Shown: positions 1-5,655 of the stretch, one piece after another | Layout: every line of letters begins with the position of its first letter | Numbering within the stretch: the stretch's first letter is position 1 | NCBI GenBank assembly: GCA_947453585.1 | Contig: CANGHQ010000141.1 | Span: forward strand, 1 to 5,655 | Direction: 5' to 3' | Source: Burkholderiales bacterium | Lineage (GTDB): Bacteria > Pseudomonadota > Gammaproteobacteria > Burkholderiales > Burkholderiaceae_C | DNA: 5,655 bases | Made by a program: the position numbers and the translations under genes | Notes under the pieces: generated by a model | What the model saw: only the letters and a program-made list of their open reading frames with translations | The model's database searches: none | What the model was told of the DNA's origin: nothing

Positions 1-654
1 AGCGCCACCCTGACGCCCAGCACGGTGGCCTATGGTGCGGTCAGCACGCTCCTGACGCTGGCAGCCGTGGACGCGGGATCGGGCGTTGCGGGTGGCCAGT
101 ATTGGTTCGACGGAACCACGACCCCACCCGCGGGCGCCATTGCCTTTACCGGAACCAGCCCGACCATCAATACCAACGCGCTGTCCGGTGGCGTCCATAG
201 CGTGCGGGTGCGGGTGCAGGATGCGGCGAGCAACTGGAGCACGGTTGCCACGGCAACGCTGACGGTGGTGCAGGCGGTCAATGACAGCCAGGCGATCACG
301 GCCAATACCAGTGCCAGTCAGACCGTCAACACCGCCACCCTGGGCTTGCTGGCCAATGACCAGCCCATCGCTGCGGCCGGGCGCACTTCCGCGCTCCAGG
401 CTGCGCCGGTGCGCAAGTCGGGAAGCGGGACTGGCACGCTGACACTGAGCTGCCCCAACACACTGGGCACCGCTGGGGCCACCGTAGGCGGCAGCAGCAT
501 CTGCACCAACGGTGCCTACCGCGTCAATCTCAGCGGCGTTGGCACGAGCAACAGCGCGCGCCAGACTTCCAAGCGGGGGACTTTCAGCTTTGCGTATACA
601 GAAACTTTGAATGGTGTTTCCTCCACGGCAACCGTCACCATCACCGTGAACTAG
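1..654 (+). CDS. C-terminal part of a large secreted Ig-like/cadherin-like module protein (possible multicopper oxidase tail)
   Basis: The frame is open from base 1 to TAG 652-654 and reads through the GTG at 25, so the gene starts upstream of the window; 217 residues are visible. Two modules can be seen. The first, about nt 1-270, is an Ig-like beta domain with AVDAGSGVAGGQYWFDG and later GGVHSVRVRVQDAASNW, ending in TATLTVV. The second, about nt 270-651, begins AVNDSQAITANTSASQTVNT and contains GLLANDQP, the 'xLLANDxP' signature of cadherin-like (Big_9 type) domains; it ends in a beta strand, TATVTITVN. Two cysteines (codons 451-453 and 502-504) could form a disulfide in an exported protein. 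No catalytic domain, membrane segment or sorting signal is visible. From memory, tails of this kind occur on large betaproteobacterial multicopper oxidases of the MofA sort, and the downstream SCO gene agrees with that, but the enzyme part is not seen. It could instead be an adhesin or another exoenzyme. Confidence 0.8.
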   Translation, partial: SATLTPSTVAYGAVSTLLTLAAVDAGSGVAGGQYWFDGTTTPPAGAIAFTGTSPTINTNALSGGVHSVRVRVQDAASNWSTVATATLTVVQAVNDSQAITANTSASQTVNTATLGLLANDQPIAAAGRTSALQAAPVRKSGSGTGTLTLSCPNTLGTAGATVGGSSICTNGAYRVNLSGVGTSNSARQTSKRGTFSFAYTETLNGVSSTATVTITVN

Positions 655-688
655 GCCTGTCGAAGCAGACGCCGACCCATCGTTGAGC

Positions 689-695
689 AAAGGAG
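689..695 (+). promoter_or_regulatory. Ribosome binding site deciding the GTG start of the lipoprotein gene
   Basis: AAAGGAG lies 7 nt before GTG 703. This spacing supports the GTG start over the in-frame ATG at 733-735, which has no comparable purine run before it. The ATG at 710 is in another frame. Confidence 0.75.
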
Positions 696-702
696 TACCA
701 GG

Positions 703-1194
703 GTGAAAAATGAACATGCCAATCAACATGCCATGCGGCTGACGTGGGTGGTGGCGGTGGGCTTGGTACTGCTGCAAAGCGGGTGCGCCAACCTGGGAGC
801 CCCCGGACAGATCGTACCGCTGCCCATGTTCGTGCAGCAGGAGCGCAAAGAGGTGAGCCCACCGGTGCAGGCGAGTGAGTTGGAAATTTCGCTTGGTATC
901 CAGGTTCTGCAAGTGGGCATGTCGGGCGGTGGTGGGCTGGTCGACGTGCGGTTCAAGGTGCTCGACAGCGCCAAGGCACGCGCGCTACTTGGCAAGGCCG
1001 CGAACAGCCCAGAGCTGCTCGTCGATCAGGCCCCGCCCTTGGTGGCACCGCACCATGCCTTGCGCGGCGCCCGGCTCAACCGGGGCGAAGTGTTCTACAT
1101 CCTGTTCCCCAACGCACGCGCAAGTGTCAAAGCCGGTGTAGACGTCACCGTGGCCATGGGCGAGGCCCGCCTGGGGCCGGTGCGCGTTCAGTAG
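703..1194 (+). CDS. Small exported protein, probable outer-membrane lipoprotein, function unknown
   Basis: The protein has 163 residues. A hydrophobic segment (about residues 12-26, LTWVVAVGLVLLQSG) ends at Cys28, giving a lipobox-like LLQSGC. Gln at -3 is atypical, so lipidation is likely but not certain. Residues after the Cys are Ala-Asn, not Asp, which would favour the outer membrane under the Lol rule. The mature part has a Pro/Gln-rich linker, then one compact beta-rich domain from about residue 60 to the end, including GGGLVDVRFKVLDSAKARALLG, VFYILFPN and VKAGVDVTVAMGEARLGPVRV. From memory this resembles a family of short periplasmic proteins with 'VDLRYRV.D...A..LL', 'YF.LF.N' and 'G..VTV..G' blocks, found near exported oxidase genes, with no defined biochemical role. 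It lies 48 nt after the large secreted protein and 41 nt before the protease, so co-transcription is likely. I can assign no function; it could be an accessory or assembly factor for the large neighbour. Confidence 0.85.
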   Translation: MKNEHANQHAMRLTWVVAVGLVLLQSGCANLGAPGQIVPLPMFVQQERKEVSPPVQASELEISLGIQVLQVGMSGGGGLVDVRFKVLDSAKARALLGKAANSPELLVDQAPPLVAPHHALRGARLNRGEVFYILFPNARASVKAGVDVTVAMGEARLGPVRVQ

Positions 1195-1235
1195 CAAGCA
1201 GCAACATCACTTGCCAACGTTACAGGAAAGTAGAA

Positions 1236-3299
1236 ATGTCAAAAATATTTATGCATGGTCGTGCTGCGGTTGTTCCCTTGTGGCTTGCGGGCTTGCTGTC
1301 TGCCAATCCCGCTCATGCGCAGACGCCGACCCAATGGGTAGACGGCGAGTTGCTGATCGGACTGCGCGCAGGTATGGGGCCTGAGCGGCGGCACGGTTTA
1401 CTGCGCGAGCATGAAGCCAGCTTTGTGGAAGAAATTGGCCAGAGCACACGCATTGCGCGCGTGCGGGTTCCTGCGGCGGCACTTGAGGCTACCAAGCGCC
1501 GGCTTGCAAAGCGCCCAGAAGTCAGGTTTGTTGAAAAAAACTATATTTTTGAGCCCGCCTTGGTGCCCAACGACCCGCAGTACGCCAGCCAGTGGCACCT
1601 GCCGCAAATCCAGGCGCCTGATGCCTGGAACATCAGCCAGGGCGGTGCGGCAGCGGTGATTGCGATTCTTGACAGCGGCATTGACGCGACCCACCCGGAT
1701 TTTGCGGGCAAGCTGCTTGCGGGCTACAACACCTACAACAACTCGACCACCATCAGCGATGTCTACGGCCACGGCACCGAGGTGGCGGGAGTGGCGGCGG
1801 CACTGAGCAATAACGGTCTGGGCATCGCGGGGGTGGCCGGGGCCGCTCCCATCATTCCGGTGCGTGTCACCGACGACCTGGGTCGCGCCACCTCGGCCAG
1901 CATTGCCAATGGCATCGTCTGGGCCGCCGACCAAGGCGCCCGGGTGCTGAACCTGAGTTTCAACGGAGTAGCCGCAAACGCCACGGTCTCCAGCGCAGCG
2001 CAGTACGCCTACAACCACGGCGCGCTGGTGGTAGCGGCTTCGGGCAATTGCGCCTGCGTGGATCCGACGCCAGAGAATCCGTACATTCTCTCGGTCTCTG
2101 CTACCGATGAGGCGGACGGACTGGCCTCTTTCTCAAGCACCGGGGCCTATGTCGATCTGTCCGCGCCAGGAAACAATATATGGACCACCGCGCGGTTTGG
2201 CCTGTACACCACTGACTCCGGAACCTCCTTGGCCAGTCCCATCGTCAGCGCGGTGGCGGCGCTGATGATTGCGAAAAACCCGTTGCTCACGCCCGCGCTG
2301 GTTGCGCAGATGATGGAGTCCACGGCGATCGACTTGGGCGGGGGCGGCTACGACAGCCGCTTTGGCTACGGGCGGGTTGATGCCTTTTCAGCCGTCAGCG
2401 CCGCCGCAACGTACCAGCCGCCGCCCGACACCAATGCGCCCGCAGTCACCTTGGGTTTGCCGCTCAGTGGCGCCAAGGTGTCCGGCGTGACGGTGGTCGA
2501 TGTGGCCGCGAGTGACAACGTGGGCGTGGTCAAGGTAGACCTGTTTGTCGATGGCCTGTTCTATGTGACAGACAGCCTTTTCCCTTACTCGTTTGCGTGG
2601 GATACAGCCACCGTGGCCAACGGCTCCCATGTGCTGTACGCCGTGGCCACCGACGCTGCGGGCAATAGCGCCACCAGCGCCTCGGTCGGTGTCACCGTGT
2701 CCAACACCGCGCCCGACACCACGGCGCCCGCAGTCGCCATTACGGCCCCAGCTGCGTCCGCCACGGTTTCTGGCACCACGACGGTGTCGGTCAGCGCCAG
2801 TGACGCCGGGGGCGTGGCCAAGGTGGATTTTTATGTGGACGCAGTATGGACAGCTACCGATGCCAGTGCCCCCTACGCCATCGTCTGGGACACCAGCCGC
2901 GTAGCCAACGGTTCGCATACGCTGCAGGCCGTCGCCACCGACCCGAGTGGCAATACCGCCAGTGCGGTACGCACGGTCACGGTCGCCAATGTTGTCAACA
3001 CCGCACCGGTAGCCGCCAACGATGCATTTTCGGCACCCTACCGCGCCAAAGCTTCGTACACCGCGCAGTTGCTCAATGTGCTGGCCAATGACCGTGACGC
3101 CGAGGGCAACCTGAGCCCCGCGACGGTAAAAGTCGTCAAGGCGCCCAACCAGGGTGGAACCGTGTCGGTCAAGTCCAACGGAGCAGTGGCTTACACGCCG
3201 GCCAAAGGCTATCGCGGGGTCGAGGCGTTTTCTTACACCGTGAGTGACAGCCTGGGCGCTGTCTCCAACACCGCCACCGCCACGATCAGCGTGCAATGA
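1236..3299 (+). CDS. Secreted subtilisin-family (S8) serine protease with tandem Ig-like and cadherin-like C-terminal modules
   Basis: The protein has 687 residues; ATG 1236 follows AGGA at 1224-1227. Residues 1-28 form a Sec signal peptide (cleavage after AHA). Residues 33-107 look like a fervidolysin-type propeptide ending in FVEKNYIFEP, the usual inhibitor/chaperone strand before the catalytic core. The S8 domain covers about 115-392: catalytic Asp146 (AILDSGID), His179 (YGHGTEVAG), oxyanion Asn271 (AASGN) and Ser331 (GTSLASP), so it should be active. Two features are odd: Glu182 replaces the usual His of HGTHVAG, and the only two cysteines, 272 and 274, sit as CAC straight after Asn271. 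Two Ig-like repeats follow (401-490 and 497-585), then a cadherin-like domain (589-687) with NVLANDRDAEG and FSYTVSDSLG. No LPxTG, PEP-CTERM or autotransporter barrel is seen, so it is probably released or held by protein contacts. It may process neighbouring exported proteins (inference). Its stop overlaps the next start. Confidence 0.95.
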   Translation: MSKIFMHGRAAVVPLWLAGLLSANPAHAQTPTQWVDGELLIGLRAGMGPERRHGLLREHEASFVEEIGQSTRIARVRVPAAALEATKRRLAKRPEVRFVEKNYIFEPALVPNDPQYASQWHLPQIQAPDAWNISQGGAAAVIAILDSGIDATHPDFAGKLLAGYNTYNNSTTISDVYGHGTEVAGVAAALSNNGLGIAGVAGAAPIIPVRVTDDLGRATSASIANGIVWAADQGARVLNLSFNGVAANATVSSAAQYAYNHGALVVAASGNCACVDPTPENPYILSVSATDEADGLASFSSTGAYVDLSAPGNNIWTTARFGLYTTDSGTSLASPIVSAVAALMIAKNPLLTPALVAQMMESTAIDLGGGGYDSRFGYGRVDAFSAVSAAATYQPPPDTNAPAVTLGLPLSGAKVSGVTVVDVAASDNVGVVKVDLFVDGLFYVTDSLFPYSFAWDTATVANGSHVLYAVATDAAGNSATSASVGVTVSNTAPDTTAPAVAITAPAASATVSGTTTVSVSASDAGGVAKVDFYVDAVWTATDASAPYAIVWDTSRVANGSHTLQAVATDPSGNTASAVRTVTVANVVNTAPVAANDAFSAPYRAKASYTAQLLNVLANDRDAEGNLSPATVKVVKAPNQGGTVSVKSNGAVAYTPAKGYRGVEAFSYTVSDSLGAVSNTATATISVQ
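2436..2990 (+). repeat. Tandem Ig-like domain repeat inside the protease gene
   Basis: Two copies, 2436-2705 and 2724-2990, encode Ig-like units of 90 and 89 residues at a period of 288 nt (96 codons). By hand alignment about half the residues are identical. Shared blocks include APAV at the start, KVD..VD in the middle, and WDT..VANGSH.L.AVATD..GN near the end. Both match the bacterial Ig-like family (Big_7-like, 'KVDFYVD...WDT...NGSHTL.A.A.D..GN') common in secreted hydrolases, where they act as spacers or substrate/surface-binding units. DNA identity is broken mainly at third positions, so the duplication is not recent. Confidence 0.85.
3000..3296 (+). other. Cadherin-like (Big_9 type) C-terminal module of the protease
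   Basis: Codons 589-687 encode a final beta module opening with NTAPVAANDAFSA, then LLNVLANDRDAEGN, GTVSVKSNGAVAYTPAKGYRG and FSYTVSDSLGAVSNTATATISV. The VLAND, YTP and FSYTVSD blocks are typical of cadherin-like repeats in large secreted proteins. The end of the upstream secreted protein carries a related GLLANDQP block, and both genes end in the same kind of 'SxTATxTIxV' strand, so the two products may share a surface or matrix partner (inference). Confidence 0.75.
3296..3299 (+). promoter_or_regulatory. ATGA stop/start overlap between protease and cytochrome genes
   Basis: The protease stop TGA (3297-3299) overlaps the ATG (3296-3298) of the next gene by 4 nt. No strong Shine-Dalgarno lies just upstream, so the second gene is probably translated by termination-reinitiation coupling, giving linked production of the two proteins. 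An alternative ATG at 3329-3331 has only a weak CAGG before it. Confidence 0.75.
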
Positions 3300-5068
3300 G
3301 TCTGCTTTGCCGCCTGCTCCAGGCTCGAATGGTCGATCACCCCGCGCCAAGCGGCGCGCTGCATCGGCGCGTCCCGGCCTGCGTGGCGTGGGTGCTGGCA
3401 GCTGCGCTGGGCTGGGCATTTGGGTTGGGCTTTGCCTTTGCACAGGAGGGGGACCAGCATGCGCTGGGCAAACGCATTTACCGCGAAGGCTTGCTGGACG
3501 CCGGGAAAGTTCTCACGGGTCAAGCAGTGGCCGGTGTGGAACTCTCGGGCAAGGATGCAGCTTGCACCACCTGCCACCGGCGCAGCGGATACGGCTCCAG
3601 CGAGGGCAGCATTGAGGTTCGCTCGATCACCGGACCGGCCCTGTTTGGCCGCACGACAGGCGCCGATGCGCCGATCAACCCACAAACAGCTTTTGACCCA
3701 TCGGCACGTGGACAAGCGCAAACGGCGGCCCGCGCCCTGCGCGCGGTGCGCTTGGCCACCCTGGCGGGCGGGCGCCAGCGCCCGGTCTACGACGAGAGCA
3801 CACTTGCGCGGGCGATTCAGCAGGGCATTGATGTGACGGGCAAGCCCATGAACGCTTCGATGCCACGCTACACGCTCGAGCCCGCCCAAATGCAAGCGCT
3901 CACCGCTTATTTGAAGACGCTTTCGGTTCAGGCTGCTTCGGGCGTGACAGACACGGAAGTGCATTTCGCCACGGTCTTCCAGCCAGGCACACCCCTTGCG
4001 CATCGCCAGGCCCTGTTGCAAGTCATTCAGACCTATTTTCAGGAGCGCAATGCCGGACTGCGAGCGCAGGTGCGTCGCGAAGAGGCGGGGTCGGTGCGCT
4101 TGCGGCGCAGCTACCGGAATTGGATCCTGCATGCGTGGGATCTGACCGGCCCGAGCGACACCTGGCCCGGGCAGCTGGAGGCGTTCAACCGCCAGCAAGC
4201 GGTGTTTGCACTGGTTAGTGGATTGGGCCAGGAAAGTTGGCGCCCTATCCATGACTTTAGTGAGCGCTTTGAGGTGCCCTGCATCTTTCCGCAGGTTGAC
4301 CTTCCAGTCTTGGACGAGGGCAACCACTTTACCGTCTACTTGTCTCGGGGAATGACACTGGAGGCCCAGGCCTTGGCCAGTTTTCTGCAGCGTGAGAACA
4401 AGCCAGCCCCGCTGGTGCAGGTGTACCGCCGCGACACTGCGGGTGCCAGTGGCGCCCGCGCGTTCAGCCAGGCTTGGCAGGCGTACACCGGCAGCGCCCC
4501 CGAGGAACGGGTGATTGACGGCGTGCCCGATGCCAGCTTTTGGAGCACGCTGGCGCGCCAGCGCGCGACCCTGGTCCTGTGGCTCAATGCCCAGGACTTG
4601 GGCGACACCCATGCGCTTACAGCACCAGAGACTTCGCTGCAGGCCATCTACCTGCCCTTGAGCTTGAACCGGGGGACAAGAAGCGGCCTTGCGGCCCATG
4701 GCAGCCCACTGGTGCGAATGATCTATCCCGAGGAGTTGCCGTTGGTACGCGATGCGCGGCTGGAACTGGTTCGGCGGTGGATGCACGACGCGGGGATTGA
4801 ACCCTCGAACCCATCACTGCAGATGAATGCCTACCTGGCGGCCACGGTCACCGCCATGGTGGTGTCCCACAGCATGGATACGTATTCGGCGGACTACCTC
4901 ATGGAGCGCATGGAACACATGCTGGGCAATGCGCTGGAGCGCTCCATCTATCCACGCCTGAGCCTGGGCCCGGGGCAGCGTTTCGCGTCCAAGGGAAGCT
5001 ATATCGTCACCGTGGGTGGCAAGGAAGACAGCGAACTCATGCCGCTGTCGGACTGGATCGTCCCGTAG
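3296..5068 (+). CDS. Exported cytochrome c fused to a periplasmic-binding-protein-like domain
   Basis: The protein has 590 residues. A Sec signal (hydrophobic core about 29-48, cleavage after AFA at 49) follows a long 28-residue n-region; starting at Met12 (3329) would shorten it to a more usual size. Residues about 52-212 form a single-heme cytochrome c domain: CTTCH at 90-94 (nt 3563-3577) binds heme with His94 as axial ligand, and Met189 (NASMPRYTL) is the likely second ligand, followed by the closing helix QMQALTAYLKTL. There is no second CxxCH. Residues about 220-590 resemble a type I periplasmic-binding fold as in branched-chain amino-acid receptors: VHFATVFQPGTPLAHRQ at the start, FALVSGLGQESWRPIHDFSE, FEVPCIFPQVDLP and LVQVYRR. 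This half is divergent and its ligand is unknown. No transporter gene is adjacent, so a sensing, scaffold or electron-transfer role is more likely than uptake. The heme suggests it accepts electrons from an exported oxidase (inference). MofC of Leptothrix, a heme-binding protein in the mof operon, is a possible relative, not verified. Confidence 0.85.
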   Translation: MSLLCRLLQARMVDHPAPSGALHRRVPACVAWVLAAALGWAFGLGFAFAQEGDQHALGKRIYREGLLDAGKVLTGQAVAGVELSGKDAACTTCHRRSGYGSSEGSIEVRSITGPALFGRTTGADAPINPQTAFDPSARGQAQTAARALRAVRLATLAGGRQRPVYDESTLARAIQQGIDVTGKPMNASMPRYTLEPAQMQALTAYLKTLSVQAASGVTDTEVHFATVFQPGTPLAHRQALLQVIQTYFQERNAGLRAQVRREEAGSVRLRRSYRNWILHAWDLTGPSDTWPGQLEAFNRQQAVFALVSGLGQESWRPIHDFSERFEVPCIFPQVDLPVLDEGNHFTVYLSRGMTLEAQALASFLQRENKPAPLVQVYRRDTAGASGARAFSQAWQAYTGSAPEERVIDGVPDASFWSTLARQRATLVLWLNAQDLGDTHALTAPETSLQAIYLPLSLNRGTRSGLAAHGSPLVRMIYPEELPLVRDARLELVRRWMHDAGIEPSNPSLQMNAYLAATVTAMVVSHSMDTYSADYLMERMEHMLGNALERSIYPRLSLGPGQRFASKGSYIVTVGGKEDSELMPLSDWIVP

Positions 5069-5112
5069 ACGAACCCAACGGATGCAGTGATGAACCCATT
5101 TTCATTTACCGA

Positions 5113-5120
5113 CAGGAGGA
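5113..5120 (+). promoter_or_regulatory. Strong ribosome binding site of the SCO gene
   Basis: CAGGAGGA lies 7 nt before ATG 5128 and nearly matches the full anti-Shine-Dalgarno complement. It fits ATG 5128 better than the in-frame ATG two codons later (5134). It is the best ribosome site in the window, so the copper chaperone may be translated more strongly than its neighbours. Confidence 0.8.
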
Positions 5121-5127
5121 TCTGACC

Positions 5128-5655
5128 ATGACTATGAACATAAGCACTCGGCGGGTGCTGGTGCGGGCCGCGTGGGGCGCGGTCGTGGGGCTGGCATCTG
5201 GCCCGCTGGGCACCGTAGCTTGGGCCCACTCCCTTCAAGAGCATGCAGTTCAAACCAAGGTGCCTGCACAAGCATCTACTGCCGTGTCGAGCGGCTACAC
5301 CCGCAACGTGAAAGACTATGCGCTACCCGACGTGGTCCTGACCGACGCGGACAACAAGCCTGTGAGGCTGCGCGAACTCTTGGCCAGCAACGAACCGGTC
5401 ATGGTCAATTTCATTTTCACCACCTGCAGCACGGTCTGCCCAGTCATGGCGAAGGTGTTTTCAGAAGTCCCTGGCGCGCTCGGTGCCGGTGCCCAGCGTT
5501 TGCGCATGGTCTCCATTTCTATTGATCCGGAAAATGACACCCCCCTGCAGCTCAAGGCCTATGCCAAGAGCATGCATGCCTGGCCGCGGTGGAAGTTTCT
5601 GACCGGAACCGTGCAGGATATAGAGGCAGTGCAGCGTGCCTTCGACACCTACCAC
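5128..5655 (+). CDS. SCO1/SenC-family copper chaperone, N-terminal part (cut by window end)
   Basis: The frame is open from ATG 5128 to the last base, giving 176 residues. SCO proteins are thioredoxin-fold periplasmic copper carriers and thiol-disulfide proteins that load copper into cytochrome oxidase CuA or other exported copper enzymes. The signal region has a twin-arginine-like TRRVLVRA (Arg8-Arg9), a hydrophobic stretch, and cleavage after AWA at 33, so export may be by Tat; there is no lipobox. The thioredoxin-like domain begins about residue 62 (YALPDVVLTDADNKPVRL). The copper motif is TTCSTVCPVM with Cys100 and Cys104 (nt 5425-5427 and 5437-5439), followed by RLRMVSISIDPENDTP and WPRWKFLTG, all standard for the family. 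The conserved third copper ligand, a His, would lie beyond the window. The gene starts 59 nt after the cytochrome fusion with no terminator between. It probably supplies copper to an exported oxidase encoded nearby (inference); no cytochrome oxidase subunit is visible here. Confidence 0.93.
   Translation, partial: MTMNISTRRVLVRAAWGAVVGLASGPLGTVAWAHSLQEHAVQTKVPAQASTAVSSGYTRNVKDYALPDVVLTDADNKPVRLRELLASNEPVMVNFIFTTCSTVCPVMAKVFSEVPGALGAGAQRLRMVSISIDPENDTPLQLKAYAKSMHAWPRWKFLTGTVQDIEAVQRAFDTYH

Noticed and set aside
655..702. Possible terminator after the large secreted protein
   Set aside because: The 48 nt contain no convincing inverted repeat followed by T residues, so read-through into the lipoprotein gene is the simpler view.
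1534..1540. Run of seven A bases in the protease gene as a possible frameshift site
   Set aside because: It encodes the conserved propeptide end FVEKNYIF in frame, and the frame continues intact, so no programmed or accidental frameshift is needed.
1398..2018. 206-codon open frame on the minus strand
   Set aside because: It is a shadow of the S8 catalytic domain, whose conserved triad motifs are on the + strand.
2388..3443. 351-codon open frame on the minus strand
   Set aside because: It is antisense to the Ig-like repeats and runs across the protease/cytochrome junction. Its Gly/Arg/His-rich translation mirrors the repeated sense codons rather than a real protein.
3233..4786. 517-codon open frame on the minus strand
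   Set aside because: It lies antisense to the cytochrome fusion, which has a signal peptide, a heme motif and coherent domains. The antisense translation has low-complexity, Arg/Gln/Ala-rich composition and no recognisable motif; GC-rich third positions readily leave such frames open.
5069..5127. Possible terminator or promoter between the cytochrome and SCO genes
   Set aside because: No GC-rich hairpin with a T-run and no clear -35/-10 pair is seen; only the strong ribosome site stands out.
1..5655. CRISPR array, tRNA/rRNA genes, insertion sequence or attachment sites
   Set aside because: There are no regularly spaced short repeats, no transposase or integrase coding, no terminal inverted repeats and no tRNA-like clover sequence; the window is almost wholly protein-coding.

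Overview
The window looks like part of a high-GC betaproteobacterial chromosome, probably Burkholderiales (Comamonadaceae, Leptothrix or Rhodoferax-like). The grounds are strong G/C bias at third codon positions, long open antisense shadow frames, GTG/ATG starts with AGGAG-type ribosome sites, and the style of the proteins. This placement is inference; no rRNA or other marker gene is present.

All genes are on the + strand and tightly packed, as in one operon. In order: (1) 1-654, the C-terminal end of a large secreted protein made of Ig-like/cadherin-like modules; (2) 703-1194, a small lipoprotein-like periplasmic protein; (3) 1236-3299, a secreted subtilisin-family (S8) protease with a propeptide, an intact Asp-His-Ser triad, two tandem Ig-like repeats and a C-terminal cadherin-like module; (4) 3296-5068, an exported single-heme cytochrome c fused to a periplasmic-binding-protein-like domain, whose start overlaps the protease stop by 4 nt (ATGA); (5) 5128 to the window end, the N-terminal 176 residues of a SCO1/SenC copper chaperone with the CxxxC copper site. 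Gaps are 48, 41, -4 and 59 nt. None contains a recognisable terminator or a convincing promoter, and no stretch over 300 nt lacks a gene.

Every product appears to be exported. A SCO protein (copper delivery), a c-type cytochrome (electron acceptor) and a protein with the Ig-like tail seen in large betaproteobacterial multicopper oxidases together suggest an extracytoplasmic copper-dependent oxidation system, possibly related to the Mn-oxidation mof locus of Leptothrix. The catalytic part of protein 1 lies outside the window, so this is a hypothesis. The protease could process or release the large secreted protein, and the cytochrome/binding-protein fusion could couple ligand binding to electron transfer. 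The most unusual items are that fusion and a CxC pair, the protease's only two cysteines, directly beside its oxyanion-hole Asn.
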